From Micromonospora coxensis (GTDB lineage: Bacteria; Actinomycetota; Actinomycetes; Mycobacteriales; Micromonosporaceae): a DNA stretch of 64,000 nucleotides. The notes under the pieces are model-generated. The model was not told the origin of the DNA. It saw only the letters and a program-made list of their open reading frames with translations, and made no database searches. The stretch lies in assembly GCF_900090295.1 (NCBI RefSeq), contig NZ_LT607753.1, positions 310,001 to 374,000 on the forward strand. The letters run 5' to 3'. A program made the position numbers and the translations under genes. Shown here piece by piece: positions 16,006-25,140 of the stretch (position 1 is the first letter of the stretch; the number at the start of each line of letters is the position of its first letter).

Positions 16006-19000
16006 TCAGGCCGGGCCGGCGGTGCGACGACGGCGAGCGAGGAGGACCAGCGCCACCCCGAGCAGCAGGGCCGCGACCGCCGCGCCGGCGAGCACCGGTA
16101 CGGGGAACGCGTCGCCGGTCACCGGCAGCTTGCCGCCCTTGACCGGGATGGTCAGCCGCGACTCGGGCGAGACCGGGGCCGGCCCGGACGGCGGCGTGCC
16201 GGTCGCCGTGGCGGTGTTGGTGATCGACCCGTGGCGCACGTCGGCCCTGCCGACGGTGTAGACCGCCACGCAGGTCACCGACGCGCCGGCGGCCAGGGTC
16301 ACCGACCCGTTCGGGGCCCGGTCGGGTCCACAGGTGATCGGGCCGAGGTTGGCCGGGTCGGCAGGCGCGACCAGGGTGTCGGTGACGGTGACCCCGGTCA
16401 GCGTGACGGACCCGACGTTGGTCACCAGGAACCGGTAGGGCACCCGTTCGCCCGCCCGGTGCGCCTTGTCGACCGGCGAGGACTTCACCACCGTGATCGC
16501 GGCGTCCCGGGTGGCGGTGACCGTGGCCGAGGCCGGGTCGGAGCGGGCCGGGTCCAGCGGCGGCGCGCCCGGCACGTCCGGCGGGGCGCCGGTGGCGACG
16601 GCGGTGTTGGTGATCGTGCCGGTCGCCACGTCCGCCTCGGTCACGGTGTAGGTGGCGGTGCAGGTGACGCTCGCCCCCGGGTCGAGGGTGAGCGCACCGT
16701 TCGGCACGTCGCCGCAGCCGATCGCGGGTGCCGGCCCGGTGCCCGAGAAGTCGGTCTCGGTGACCGTCACGGAGGTCAGCGTGGTGTTGCCGGTGTTGGT
16801 GACGACGTACCGGTAGGTGACGGTGTCACCGGGGCGGGAGACCACCTGCGGGCTGACCGACTTGGCCAGGCCGATCGACGGCTTGAGCACCGGCAGGTCC
16901 AGCGGCGAGGGCGGGGACACCGGCTTCGGGCCGAACGGCGGGGTGCCGGTGGCGGTGGCCACGTCGAGCAGGGACGCCTGCGCGTAGTCGGCCGGCGAGA
17001 CCGTGTACGTGGCCCGGCACTCGATCGACTCACCGGGGGCGAGGGTGACCTGCCCGTTCGGGGTGTCGTCGGGGCCGCACACGATCGGCGACAGGAAGGC
17101 CCGGTCCGCCGGGAAGAGCAGGGTGTCGTTCACCGTCACCCCGGTCAGGGTGAGCCCGCCGGTGTTGACCACCAGGTAGCGGTAGCGGACCTGCTGCCCC
17201 ACCTCGGTGATGCCGGTGGTCGGTGACGCCTTGACCACCTGGACGGCCGCCTCGATGTCCGCGTCGGGGATGGTCAGCGACGACGGCGGGGACTCGACCG
17301 GTGTGGTGGCGCCCGGCGGGGTGCCCCGGGCGACCGCGGTGTCGGTGACTCCGCCGTTGTCCAGGTCGGCCTGGGTCACCGTGTAGGTCGCCGTGCAGCT
17401 GGTCGAGGCGCCGGGGGCCAGGGTCGTGGCCGCGCAGCTGACCGGGCCCAGGTCCGCGTTCGACGAGGGCGGGGTCTGGGTGTCGACGACGGTCACGTCG
17501 GTCAGGGTGCGTCCGCCGGTGTTGACGACGTGGAAGTCGTACCGCACCTGCTGCCCGACCGTGCTGATGGTGACGGTGGTGGACGCCTTGGTGACGGTGA
17601 TCGACGCGGTCACCTCGGTGGCGGGGATGGTCAGTGAGGACGGCGGGGACTCGACGGGTGTGGTGGCGCCCGGCGGGGTGCCCCGGGCGACGGCCGTGTC
17701 GGTGACGGCGCCGTTGTCGAGGTCGGCCTGGCTGACCGTGTACGTGGCGGTGCAGGTGGTGGACTCCCCGGGCGTCAGGGTCGTCACCGGGCAGCTGATC
17801 GGCCCCAGGTTCGCGTTCGACGACGGCGGGGTCTGGGTGTCGACGACGGTGACGTCCGTCAGGGTGCGCCCGCCGGTGTTGGTGACCAGGAACTCGTACG
17901 GCACCTGCTGGCCCACGGACTCGATGGTGGTGGTCGTGGAGTGCTTGACCACGGCGATGCCGGCGACGACGTCCTCGGCCGGGATGGTCAGTGACGACGG
18001 GGCGGACTCGACCGGTGTGGTGGTGCGGGGCGGCGTGCCCCGGGCGACGGCCGTGTCGCTGACGCCGTCGTTGTCGAGGTCGGCCTGGCTGACCGTGTAC
18101 GTGGCGGTGCAGGTGGTGGACTCCCCGGGCGTCAGGGTCGTCACCGGGCAGGTGACCGGTCCCAGGTTCGCGTTCGACGACGGCGGGGTCTGGGTGTCGA
18201 CGACGGTCACGTCGTTCAGCGTCTGGTTGCCGGTGTTGGTGACCAGGAACTCGTACGGCACCTGCTGACCCACCGCGTTGATGGTGGTGGTCGGCGAGTG
18301 CTTGACCACGGTGATGGCGGGCGTCGGCTCGCCGGTGATGGTCAGGGACGACGGCGGGGAGACCACCGGGTCGCCGCCGCCGGGCGGGGTGCCCCGGGCG
18401 GTGGCCGTGTCGCTGACCCCGCCGATGTCCAGGTCGGCCTGGGTGACGGTGTAGGTGGCGGTGCAGGTGGTGTCCTCACCCGGAGCGAGCGTCGTCACCG
18501 GGCAGCTGATCGGCCCCAGGTTGGCGTTCGACGACGGCGGCGTCTGCACGTCGGTCACCGCCACCTGCGTCAACGTCAACCCACCCGTGTTCACCACCAG
18601 GAACCGGTACGGCACCTGCTGCCCCACCGCGCTGATCGCCGTCGTGGTCGACGACTTGGTCACCGCGATCGAGGCGGTCACCCCGGCCTGCGGGATGGTC
18701 AGCGTCGACGGCGGCGAGGTCACGGGGGTGGTGCTGCCCGGCGGCGTGCCCCGCGCGGTCGCGGTGTCGGTCACGCCGTCGTTGTCCAGGTCGGCCTGGG
18801 TGACGGTGTAGGTGGCGGTGCAGGTGGTGTCCTCGCCCGGAGCGAGCGTCGTCACCGGGCAGCTGATCGGCCCCAGGTTGGCGTTCGACGACGGCGGCGT
18901 CTGCACGTCGGTCACCGCCACCTGCGTCAACGTCAACCCACCCGTGTTCACCACCAGGAACCGGTACGGCACCTGCTGCCCCACCGCGCTGATCGCCGTC

Positions 19001-20850
19001 GTGGTCGACGACTTGGTCACCGCGATGGACGCCTCGATCCCCGAGGCGGGGATGGTGAGGGTGGACGGTGGCGAGGTGACCGGGGTGGTGGCGCCCGGCG
19101 GGGTGCCCCGGGCGGTGGCCGTGTCGGTGACCCTGCCGTTGTCCAGGTCGGCCTGGGTGACCGTGTAGGTGGCGGTGCAGGTGGTCGCTGCTCCGGGTGC
19201 GAGCGTGGTCACCGGGCAGCTGATCGGCCCCAGGTTCGCGTTCGACGACGGCGGCGTCTGCACGTCGGTCACCGCCACCTGCGTCAACGTCAACCCACCC
19301 GTGTTCACCACCAGGAACCGGTACGGCACCTGCTGCCCCACCGCGCTGATCGCCGTCGTGGTCGACGACTTGGTCACCGCGATGGACGCCTCGATCCCGG
19401 CGACGGGGATGGTCAGCGAGCTGGGGTCGGAGAGGACCGGGGTGGTGCTGCCCGACGGGGTGCCCCGCGCGGTGGCCGTGTCGCTGACCGCGCCGTTGTC
19501 CAGGTCGGCCTGGGTGACGGTGTAGGTGGCCGTGCAGGAGGTGGACGCGCCGGGATCCAGGGTGGTGACGGGGCAGCTGACCGGGCCGAGGTCACCGCCG
19601 GAGGACGGCGGGGTGCGCACGTCGGTGACGGCGACGTCGGTGAGCCGCACCGTGCCGGTGTTGACCACCCGGTACGTGTACGGCACCTGCTGGCCGACGG
19701 TGTCGACGGTGACCGTGGTCGAGGACTTCACCACTTCGATGCTGGCCTGGGTGGCGCCGTCGCAGGCGAGGGTGGTGCTGAACGGGAAGTAGTGGATCTC
19801 GCCGCCCCGGTGGTCGAGGGTCCGGGTGATGATGCTGCCCTCGGTGTTGCTGGCCGACAGGTCGACCAGGTCGGCATTCGGCGCGTAGATGCTGCCCTCG
19901 ATGGTGCGGGCGGCGGCGGTGAGGGTGATCCGGGTGGCGGTCGGGAAGTTGATCAGGATGTAGCGGGCCTCCTCGCCGCCGATGCCGGAGAAGTTCGGCG
20001 CGGTCCAGGAGAAGTCGTTGCCGACACTCGTGGTGTCCACGTTGATCAGCAGCGGGGTGCTCGCGGTGGGTCGGCTGGCGAAGGTCAGCGTCTCGATGTT
20101 GGCGAGGTCGGTGGCGCTGATGTTCAGCACGTTCGTCACGCCCGGGGCGAGGGTCACCACGGCGTTGCTGCCCGGCGGGATCGGCCGGGGCAGGACGTCC
20201 CCGTTGGGGGTACGTAGCACCACGGTGTTGTCGCAGGTGGCCAGGCCGGTGGAGGTGCTGCGGAAGTCGGCGAAGGCGGCCTCGAAGTTGATCGGGGAGG
20301 CGGGGCCGACGCTGCTCGGCGCCTGCCGGGTGGTCAACTCGACCCGGGGCGTGGCGTCGTAGTTGTTCGTCGGCAGGATACGGGTGTTGACCTGCGCGCC
20401 GTTGTTGTCGGTGTCCCGGACGACGGTGCCGGTCAGGTCACCGACCTTGGCGTACCCGCCGGAGAGGACCTGGAGCCGGGAGCCCGGCACGCTGCCGGCG
20501 AAGTCGACCCGTCCGCCCACGACCAGGGCGGTGGGTCGGGTGTCCCCGGGCGCGACGAAGGAGCCGACACTGTTGTTGGCGAGTTGGTACGTGCCGAAGG
20601 TGAGGTTTCCACCGACGGCCATGGTGCCCTCGTTCTCCGCGCTGATCGCGTTCGCGTCGCCCTCGGTCATCACCCCGAAGCTGAGCGCCGGCGCGACCGG
20701 GTTGACCGGTCCCACGCCGGCGACGGCGACCAGCCGGTCGTCCGGTCGGTGCGACGGTGGCGCCACCGAGGCGCTGACGAACACCATCCCGATCGCCGCG
20801 ACGGCGGCCACGGTCCGCCGTCGACTTCTGGTCCAGAGCGAGCTTTGCAT
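16006..20850 (-). CDS. LPXTG-anchored choice-of-anchor A surface protein with ten DUF11/DUF7507-like repeats
   Basis: 1,614 residues. An N-terminal signal (about 1-43) is followed by a choice-of-anchor-A-type domain (about 50-365, beginning ALSFGVMTEGDANAISAENEGTMAVGG). Ten repeats of about 115-120 residues follow, with motifs VGQQVPYRFLVVNTGG, VTDVQTPPSS, LAPG..TTCTATYTVTQADLDNG and TATARGTPPG. Each repeat has paired Cys (CPVTT and CTATYT). The end is LPVTGDAF (LPVTG at 1575-1579), a hydrophobic helix and RRRR: a complete sorting signal. It is a long wall-attached stalk or adhesin. The sortase at 10.7 kb is a candidate anchor enzyme. Confidence 0.9.
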   Translation of the reverse strand: MQSSLWTRSRRRTVAAVAAIGMVFVSASVAPPSHRPDDRLVAVAGVGPVNPVAPALSFGVMTEGDANAISAENEGTMAVGGNLTFGTYQLANNSVGSFVAPGDTRPTALVVGGRVDFAGSVPGSRLQVLSGGYAKVGDLTGTVVRDTDNNGAQVNTRILPTNNYDATPRVELTTRQAPSSVGPASPINFEAAFADFRSTSTGLATCDNTVVLRTPNGDVLPRPIPPGSNAVVTLAPGVTNVLNISATDLANIETLTFASRPTASTPLLINVDTTSVGNDFSWTAPNFSGIGGEEARYILINFPTATRITLTAAARTIEGSIYAPNADLVDLSASNTEGSIITRTLDHRGGEIHYFPFSTTLACDGATQASIEVVKSSTTVTVDTVGQQVPYTYRVVNTGTVRLTDVAVTDVRTPPSSGGDLGPVSCPVTTLDPGASTSCTATYTVTQADLDNGAVSDTATARGTPSGSTTPVLSDPSSLTIPVAGIEASIAVTKSSTTTAISAVGQQVPYRFLVVNTGGLTLTQVAVTDVQTPPSSNANLGPISCPVTTLAPGAATTCTATYTVTQADLDNGRVTDTATARGTPPGATTPVTSPPSTLTIPASGIEASIAVTKSSTTTAISAVGQQVPYRFLVVNTGGLTLTQVAVTDVQTPPSSNANLGPISCPVTTLAPGEDTTCTATYTVTQADLDNDGVTDTATARGTPPGSTTPVTSPPSTLTIPQAGVTASIAVTKSSTTTAISAVGQQVPYRFLVVNTGGLTLTQVAVTDVQTPPSSNANLGPISCPVTTLAPGEDTTCTATYTVTQADLDIGGVSDTATARGTPPGGGDPVVSPPSSLTITGEPTPAITVVKHSPTTTINAVGQQVPYEFLVTNTGNQTLNDVTVVDTQTPPSSNANLGPVTCPVTTLTPGESTTCTATYTVSQADLDNDGVSDTAVARGTPPRTTTPVESAPSSLTIPAEDVVAGIAVVKHSTTTTIESVGQQVPYEFLVTNTGGRTLTDVTVVDTQTPPSSNANLGPISCPVTTLTPGESTTCTATYTVSQADLDNGAVTDTAVARGTPPGATTPVESPPSSLTIPATEVTASITVTKASTTVTISTVGQQVRYDFHVVNTGGRTLTDVTVVDTQTPPSSNADLGPVSCAATTLAPGASTSCTATYTVTQADLDNGGVTDTAVARGTPPGATTPVESPPSSLTIPDADIEAAVQVVKASPTTGITEVGQQVRYRYLVVNTGGLTLTGVTVNDTLLFPADRAFLSPIVCGPDDTPNGQVTLAPGESIECRATYTVSPADYAQASLLDVATATGTPPFGPKPVSPPSPLDLPVLKPSIGLAKSVSPQVVSRPGDTVTYRYVVTNTGNTTLTSVTVTETDFSGTGPAPAIGCGDVPNGALTLDPGASVTCTATYTVTEADVATGTITNTAVATGAPPDVPGAPPLDPARSDPASATVTATRDAAITVVKSSPVDKAHRAGERVPYRFLVTNVGSVTLTGVTVTDTLVAPADPANLGPITCGPDRAPNGSVTLAAGASVTCVAVYTVGRADVRHGSITNTATATGTPPSGPAPVSPESRLTIPVKGGKLPVTGDAFPVPVLAGAAVAALLLGVALVLLARRRRTAGPA
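18455..19525. repeat. three near-identical 357-bp tandem repeats inside the surface-protein gene
   Basis: Segments 18455-18811, 18812-19168 and 19169-19525 are consecutive 357-bp units (119 codons) that are nearly identical over most of their length, including synonymous sites. The flanking repeat units in the gene are more diverged. This indicates recent duplication or gene conversion, and copy number is likely to vary between strains. Confidence 0.85.
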
Positions 20851-21441
20851 TTTGCCCCCGTTTGTCCGACTCGATGCGCAGCGTATCGGTGGGGCGGTTG
20901 TGACGAGGGGTGTTCCGAGATCCGGAGGTGGCGCGCGGTCAGGGCGGCGGCACCGGCGCGCGCCTCCCGGGGGCGGGCTGCCGGAGGGCTGTCACCTGAT
21001 GTCCGGTCTGACCTGCGGGATCCCGTGGCCGGGCCACCCCCGTGGCGGAATCGGCGGCGGGGTCGCGGCGTTGTACATGGCATAACCACCGGCGCTCCCC
21101 GCCCGGGACGCCATCCGCAACGGCCCCCGCCACCCGGCCTGCGGAATGCGGGCCCCGCCGGACGGGTTACATCCCCCCGGACACCGAGGCCCCGCCCCGG
21201 AATGCCGGCCCGGCCGGCTTGGTTACATCCCCCGGGACACCGAGACACCGGCCTGCGGAATGCGGGACCGACCGGATCGGTTACATCCCCCTGGACACCC
21301 GAGCAGGCACCGCCGCCAGGCGTCCCCCCCGGACCCCGCGCAGGCACCGCCGCCGGACCGTCCCCCTCGAACTTCCCCCCTTCGCGGCACACCCCCCAAC
21401 GCGCGCTGCCGCACATCCCCCGACGCAGAAGGAGCATCCCC
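20851..21441. other. 591 bp non-coding region
   Basis: It separates the divergent surface-protein and C39-protease genes. The left 150 bp should hold the surface-protein promoter (GATACG near 20883-20888 on the minus strand is a possible -10). The middle holds the 56-58 bp tandem repeat described separately. The right part is a C-rich stretch ending in the protease ribosome site GAAGGAG. I see no gene in it; open frames across the repeats have no coding character. Confidence 0.6.
21138..21300. repeat. three 56-58 bp tandem repeats with a GGTTACATCCCCC core
   Basis: The unit runs GCGGAATGCGGG, then a variable CCG-rich stretch, then GGTTACATCCCCC and GGACACCGAG. The GGTTACATCC core starts at 21165, 21221 and 21279. 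The third copy degenerates at its right end. The function is unknown: regulator-binding iterons or a dispersed intergenic repeat are both possible. Confidence 0.8.
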
Positions 21442-22080
21442 ATGCGTACCGACATCCTGCGCAAGACCGCCCTGACCGCCCTCACCATCACCGCCACCAC
21501 CGGCGGCATCGCCGCCCCCGCCCTGGCCGCCCACGCCGCCGACAAGCCCCAGGCCGAGCGCAAGCCCGCCACCGAGCGACAGCTCAAGGTCGACTACGAA
21601 GCCCAGCCCAACTTCTACTACTGCGGCCCCGCCGCCGCCCGCAACGCCCTCAGCGTCCAGGGCAAGGACATCGACGTCGACGCCATGGCCAAGATCATGG
21701 GCACCACCGAGAACGGCACCAACAGCATCAACGACATCACCCCCGTCCTGAACAAGGAAACCGGCAAGACCGACGCCTACCGCAGCGTCGAGATCAAGAC
21801 TCCGAAGGCCGACACCAAGCAGACCGACACGATGCGCGCCGACATCGTCGCCGCCATCAACGACGGCCACGCCATCGTCGCCAACATCGCCGGCACCGCC
21901 ACCGACACCAACGGCGACACCCACTCCTTCGAAGGCGGGCACTACATCAGCGTCACCGGCTACCGCGACAACGGCCACACCGTCACCATCACCGACTCCG
22001 CCAACCCGAACACCGCCAGCTACGAGATGGACATCGACACCCTCGCCGACTGGACCGCCACCCGCGGCTACGCCCACTGA
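21442..22080 (+). CDS. secreted C39-like cysteine peptidase
   Basis: 212 residues: a signal peptide (MRTDILRKTALTALTITATT... ending near APALAAHA), then a papain-like C39_2 domain. The nucleophile is Cys61 in NFYYCGPAAARNAL and the His lies in FEGGHYISVTGYRDNGHTVTITDSANP. It should hydrolyse or bind a peptide outside the cell; there is no ABC-transporter domain, so it is not a bacteriocin exporter. The ATG at 21442 has GAAGGAG about 8 nt upstream. The body uses GCC/GAC-type codons almost exclusively. It is followed by a clear terminator. Confidence 0.87.
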   Translation: MRTDILRKTALTALTITATTGGIAAPALAAHAADKPQAERKPATERQLKVDYEAQPNFYYCGPAAARNALSVQGKDIDVDAMAKIMGTTENGTNSINDITPVLNKETGKTDAYRSVEIKTPKADTKQTDTMRADIVAAINDGHAIVANIAGTATDTNGDTHSFEGGHYISVTGYRDNGHTVTITDSANPNTASYEMDIDTLADWTATRGYAH

Positions 22081-22094
22081 CCCACCACGACAAG

Positions 22095-22123
22095 GGCCGA
22101 CCCCCACCCAGGGGTCGGCCTTT
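22095..22123 (+). terminator. intrinsic terminator after the C39-like gene
   Basis: GGCCGACCCC at 22095-22104 pairs perfectly with GGGGTCGGCC at 22111-22120 and is followed by TTT. It sits 15 bp after the stop codon. Confidence 0.88.
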
Positions 22124-22171
22124 CGTCGTACCCGGGCGGGGCGGCGGCGGTGGGTGCGGCAGGATGGGGCC

Positions 22172-22591
22172 GTGGCGAGACGTACCACCCGTCGGGGTGT
22201 GCCCGGCGATCCGGGCCGGTCGTGTCCGTGCGGCTCCGGCCTGCCGTACGCCGACTGCTGCGGCCCGGTGCACCGCGGCGAGGGCACCGCCGGCACGGCG
22301 GAGGCGTTGATGCGGTCCCGGTACAGCGCGTTCGCCGTGGGCGACGTCGACTACCTGCTGCGCAGTTGGCACTCCTCGACCCGGCCGGCGCGGCTGCGCC
22401 TCGACCCGGGGCAGCAGTGGACCCGCCTGGAGATCGTGGACACCGAGCGGGGCAGCCTCTTCGACAGCACCGGCACGGTCACGTTCCGGGCCCACTACCG
22501 GGAGGCGGGCCGGCCGGGGACGCTCGACGAGCGCAGCCGTTTCGTCCGCGAGGACGGCCGCTGGGTCTACCTCGACGCCGAGCCCGGCTGA
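22172..22591 (+). CDS. YchJ-family protein with SEC-C zinc motif
   Basis: About 139 residues. The SEC-C metal-binding motif CPCGSGLPYADCCGP lies near the N-terminus, and the YchJ domain follows (EALMRSRYSAFAVGDVDYLLRSWHSSTRP, then RFVREDGRWVYLDAE). Function unproven; the fold is related to NTF2-like and SecA zinc-tail proteins. The GTG at 22172 follows AGGATGGGG; an in-frame GTG at 22154 is the alternative. It is convergent with the MFS gene, 40 bp away. Confidence 0.88.
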   Translation: MARRTTRRGVPGDPGRSCPCGSGLPYADCCGPVHRGEGTAGTAEALMRSRYSAFAVGDVDYLLRSWHSSTRPARLRLDPGQQWTRLEIVDTERGSLFDSTGTVTFRAHYREAGRPGTLDERSRFVREDGRWVYLDAEPG

Positions 22592-22631
22592 CCGGCCCGC
22601 CCCGGTCCCCCGCCGGGACGGCCGGCCACCG

Positions 22632-23882
22632 TCACCCGGCCGCCCCGGCTCTGCCCGCCACGGCCGGCGCCGGCTGCCGCGCGTCCCGGGAGGTCAGCAG
22701 CCAGACCACGACCGCGAGGTACGGCACGGCCGCCACGACGAAGGCGGTGGCGTTGCCGGAGACGCCGGCGAGCAGCCCGTACCCGCCGTAGACGGCGATG
22801 ATGGCGAGGTCGGTGGCCATCCCGGCGGCGGAGGTGACGGTGGCGCGGCTCGGGCCGGTGATCCGGGCCTGGAGCCGGGCGTCGGCCAGTACGGTGGCGA
22901 TCTGGAAGGCGCCGAAGGCGACGCCGAGCAGCACGAATCCCGCCGGATGCCGCAGTCCCGCCCCGACCGCGAGCGTCACCGCGGCGACGAGCAGCAGGGC
23001 GGCGTAGCCGCGGGTGCCCAGCCGCTCGGCCGGCGCGGTCAGCAGCCCGCCCAGGGTCACCCCCAGCCAGGTGAGCAGGAGCAGCAGCGGCACGGTCGAC
23101 TCGGCGACGCCGGTGTCCCGGGCCAGCAGCGGCGTGTACTCGTCGAGGGCGCCCCAGACGGTGGCGACCGCCGGCACCAGCAGCAGCGCGGCGCGTACCC
23201 GCCGGTCGGCGCGGGCCTCGGCCAGGCCGGCGCGCAGGCTCGCCAGCCAGCCCAGGTCGTCGCCGTCGTCGCCGTCCACGTCGGGCGAGGCGGTGGCGCG
23301 GTGCTCGGGCAGCCGGGTCGCGACGGCGGCGGCGAGCAGGCAGGCCAGCACGCTGGCCGCCCCGACGGCCGGGTAACCGCCGAGGGCGAGGACCGGACCG
23401 GCCAGGCCGATCGAGGTGAGCGCCCCGAGCACCCCGGCGGTCTTCGCCCGGCCCATGGTGCGGGCGTAGCGGCCGGCGGCGTCGAGGCGGTCGAGTTCGG
23501 TGAAGACCAGCGCCTCGAGCGCGCCGGAGCCGAGCGCGCCACCGGCTCCCCAGAGGACGAAGCCGACGGCGAACGCCGGGTACGACGGGAGCAGCACCCA
23601 CAGCGCGTAGCCGGCGCCGGCCAGCAGCGGCGCGAGGCAGAGCAGCAGGCGGCGGGAGACCGCGTCGGCCCAGGCGCCGGAGGGCACCTCCAGCAGGATG
23701 CTGGTCGCCGACCAGACGACGAAGAGCGACGAGATCTGCCCGACGGACAGGCCGGTGTCGCTGAACAGCAGCGCGTAGAGCGGATAGAGCAGGATGAAGT
23801 CGGACAGGAACGCGTACGCGTAGAGCGTGCCGGCCAGGCGACGGACGCGGGGATCGGGCACGCGTGCGGAGACGGTGGTCAT
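22632..23882 (-). CDS. MFS transporter
   Basis: 416 residues with about 12 membrane helices. SSLFVVWSATSILLEVPSGAWADAVSRRLLLCLAPLLAGAGYALW contains the motif A-like GAWADAVSRR loop. A long acidic cytoplasmic loop (SPDVDGDDGDDLG) separates the two six-helix halves. It is distinct from the MFS gene at 6.2 kb and more like the YfmO/fosmidomycin-resistance-type branch lacking clear substrate clues. The ATG at 23882 is followed by MTTVSARVPDPRVRRLAGTLY. Confidence 0.87.
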   Translation of the reverse strand: MTTVSARVPDPRVRRLAGTLYAYAFLSDFILLYPLYALLFSDTGLSVGQISSLFVVWSATSILLEVPSGAWADAVSRRLLLCLAPLLAGAGYALWVLLPSYPAFAVGFVLWGAGGALGSGALEALVFTELDRLDAAGRYARTMGRAKTAGVLGALTSIGLAGPVLALGGYPAVGAASVLACLLAAAVATRLPEHRATASPDVDGDDGDDLGWLASLRAGLAEARADRRVRAALLLVPAVATVWGALDEYTPLLARDTGVAESTVPLLLLLTWLGVTLGGLLTAPAERLGTRGYAALLLVAAVTLAVGAGLRHPAGFVLLGVAFGAFQIATVLADARLQARITGPSRATVTSAAGMATDLAIIAVYGGYGLLAGVSGNATAFVVAAVPYLAVVVWLLTSRDARQPAPAVAGRAGAAG

Positions 23883-24031
23883 GGGGGCCTTTCCACGGGA
23901 CCGGACGGACGCGGGACGTACCCGTCGCCCGGTGGTCCGCGGCAGCGGCCCTCAGGGGCGGATCAACATCGCCAGGTCATGAGCCGATGCTAGCCCGCGC
24001 CGGAGCCGGCCGGGGCCCCTGGACACGCGAA

Positions 24032-24078
24032 GACGCCGGCGGGACGGGACCCGGGTCGGGTCCCGTCCCGCCGGCGTC
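24032..24078 (-). terminator. 21-bp perfect hairpin after the MscS-like gene
   Basis: The arms 24032-24052 and 24058-24078 are exactly complementary over 21 bp with a 5-nt loop, starting 10 bp downstream of the channel gene's stop on the minus strand. There is no U-run. Confidence 0.78.
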
Positions 24079-24087
24079 GGCGGACGG

Positions 24088-25071
24088 TCAGCGGCGGAAC
24101 TTCTCCGCGTCCGCCGCCGGGATGACCACGGTCGCCTCGACGTCGTCGCGAGCCGGCTCGTCGTGCCCGGCCGTCGCCTGCGGGGGCACGACCGGGCTCG
24201 CCGGGCGGGTGGTGTCGGCGTACGGGGTGACCGGCGGGGTCGGGCCGGACCCGTCGGGGCGCGGCACCACCTGAGTGGCGTCGGCGTCGTCGGCACGCGG
24301 CACCACCTGGGTCGCGTCGGCGTCGTCGCCCCGGGTGGCCGGGTACGCGCCGAGGTGGGCCTGCACGTCCCGCTTGCCGGCCTGGTACGCCCGCGCGTGG
24401 GTGGCGATGACCTGCGACTCCTGCTCGGCGCGGGTCAGCCAGGACTCCCAGCGGTTCTGCATCGGGCGGACCAGTCCGCCGCCGACCCCGACGACGAGGA
24501 TGCCGCCGACGGTGGCGAGCACCGCGATCAGCACCGGGGTGGTGACCGCGGTGGCGACGCCGATCTGGTTGAGCGCGGCGATGACGCCCAGCCCGAGGAT
24601 GAACACCGAGGCGATGTTGGCCAGCACCCGGCCGTACGAGAGGCCACCGAGGGCGCTGGAGATGATGTCCTTGACGGCGGTGGCGATGGCCGCGGCGACC
24701 ACCACGATGACGATCGCGACGAAGGCGCGCGGCAGCCAGGCGATGACCCCGGCGATCAGGTCGGAGATCGGGTTGGGCCCCCAGATGCCGAAGGCGAGCT
24801 GGAGGGTGACCAGCAGGACCCCGTAGTAGGCGAGCTTGGCGACGATGTCGCTGGCGTCGTACCGGGAGCGGGCCAGGGCGGTCTTGATGCCGCCCCGTTC
24901 GACCGCCTTGTCGAAGTGGATCCGCTCCAGCACCTTGTCCACGAGCTTCAGCACGGCCTTGGCGATCAGCCAGCCCACCACGAGGATCGCCACGAAGGCG
25001 AGCGCCTTGGGCAGGAAGAGCATCACGGCGCGGAGGGCGTCACCCACCGCGTCGCCGACGTTGTCTCTCAT
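24088..25071 (-). CDS. MscS-related conserved-TM-helix membrane protein with Thr-rich tail
   Basis: 327 residues. Four hydrophobic helices: LPKALAFVAILVVGWLIAKAVLKLVDKV (the conserved TM helix family signature), LAYYGVLLVTLQLAFGIWG, FVAIVIVVVAAAIATAVKDI and the glycine-rich VLIAVLATVGGILVVGVGGGLV. This is a small relative of mechanosensitive channels lacking the full MscS beta domain. The C-terminal 100 residues are a cytoplasmic acidic tail with DDADATQVVPR twice in tandem and VEATVVIP, which look like phosphothreonine sites. AGGGTCCGT before the ATG at 25071 supports the start. It lies 69 bp downstream of the Thr-repeat gene and probably in its operon. Confidence 0.8.
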   Translation of the reverse strand: MRDNVGDAVGDALRAVMLFLPKALAFVAILVVGWLIAKAVLKLVDKVLERIHFDKAVERGGIKTALARSRYDASDIVAKLAYYGVLLVTLQLAFGIWGPNPISDLIAGVIAWLPRAFVAIVIVVVAAAIATAVKDIISSALGGLSYGRVLANIASVFILGLGVIAALNQIGVATAVTTPVLIAVLATVGGILVVGVGGGLVRPMQNRWESWLTRAEQESQVIATHARAYQAGKRDVQAHLGAYPATRGDDADATQVVPRADDADATQVVPRPDGSGPTPPVTPYADTTRPASPVVPPQATAGHDEPARDDVEATVVIPAADAEKFRR

Positions 25072-25140
25072 ACGGACCCTCCACACGGTCGAATCGGTCG
25101 GCTGCGGACCTACCCGAACCCGTCCGTGCGGAAACGCTCG

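Noticed and set aside
18298..20217. Long plus-strand open frames, some repeated every 357 bp, opposite the surface-protein gene
   Set aside because: They are mirror images of the repeats in the minus-strand LPXTG protein, which has signal peptide, domains and sorting signal.
20584..21441. In-frame upstream extension of the C39-like protease gene through the intergenic repeats
   Set aside because: The extension has no coding character and the ATG at 21442 has a ribosome site followed by a clean signal peptide.
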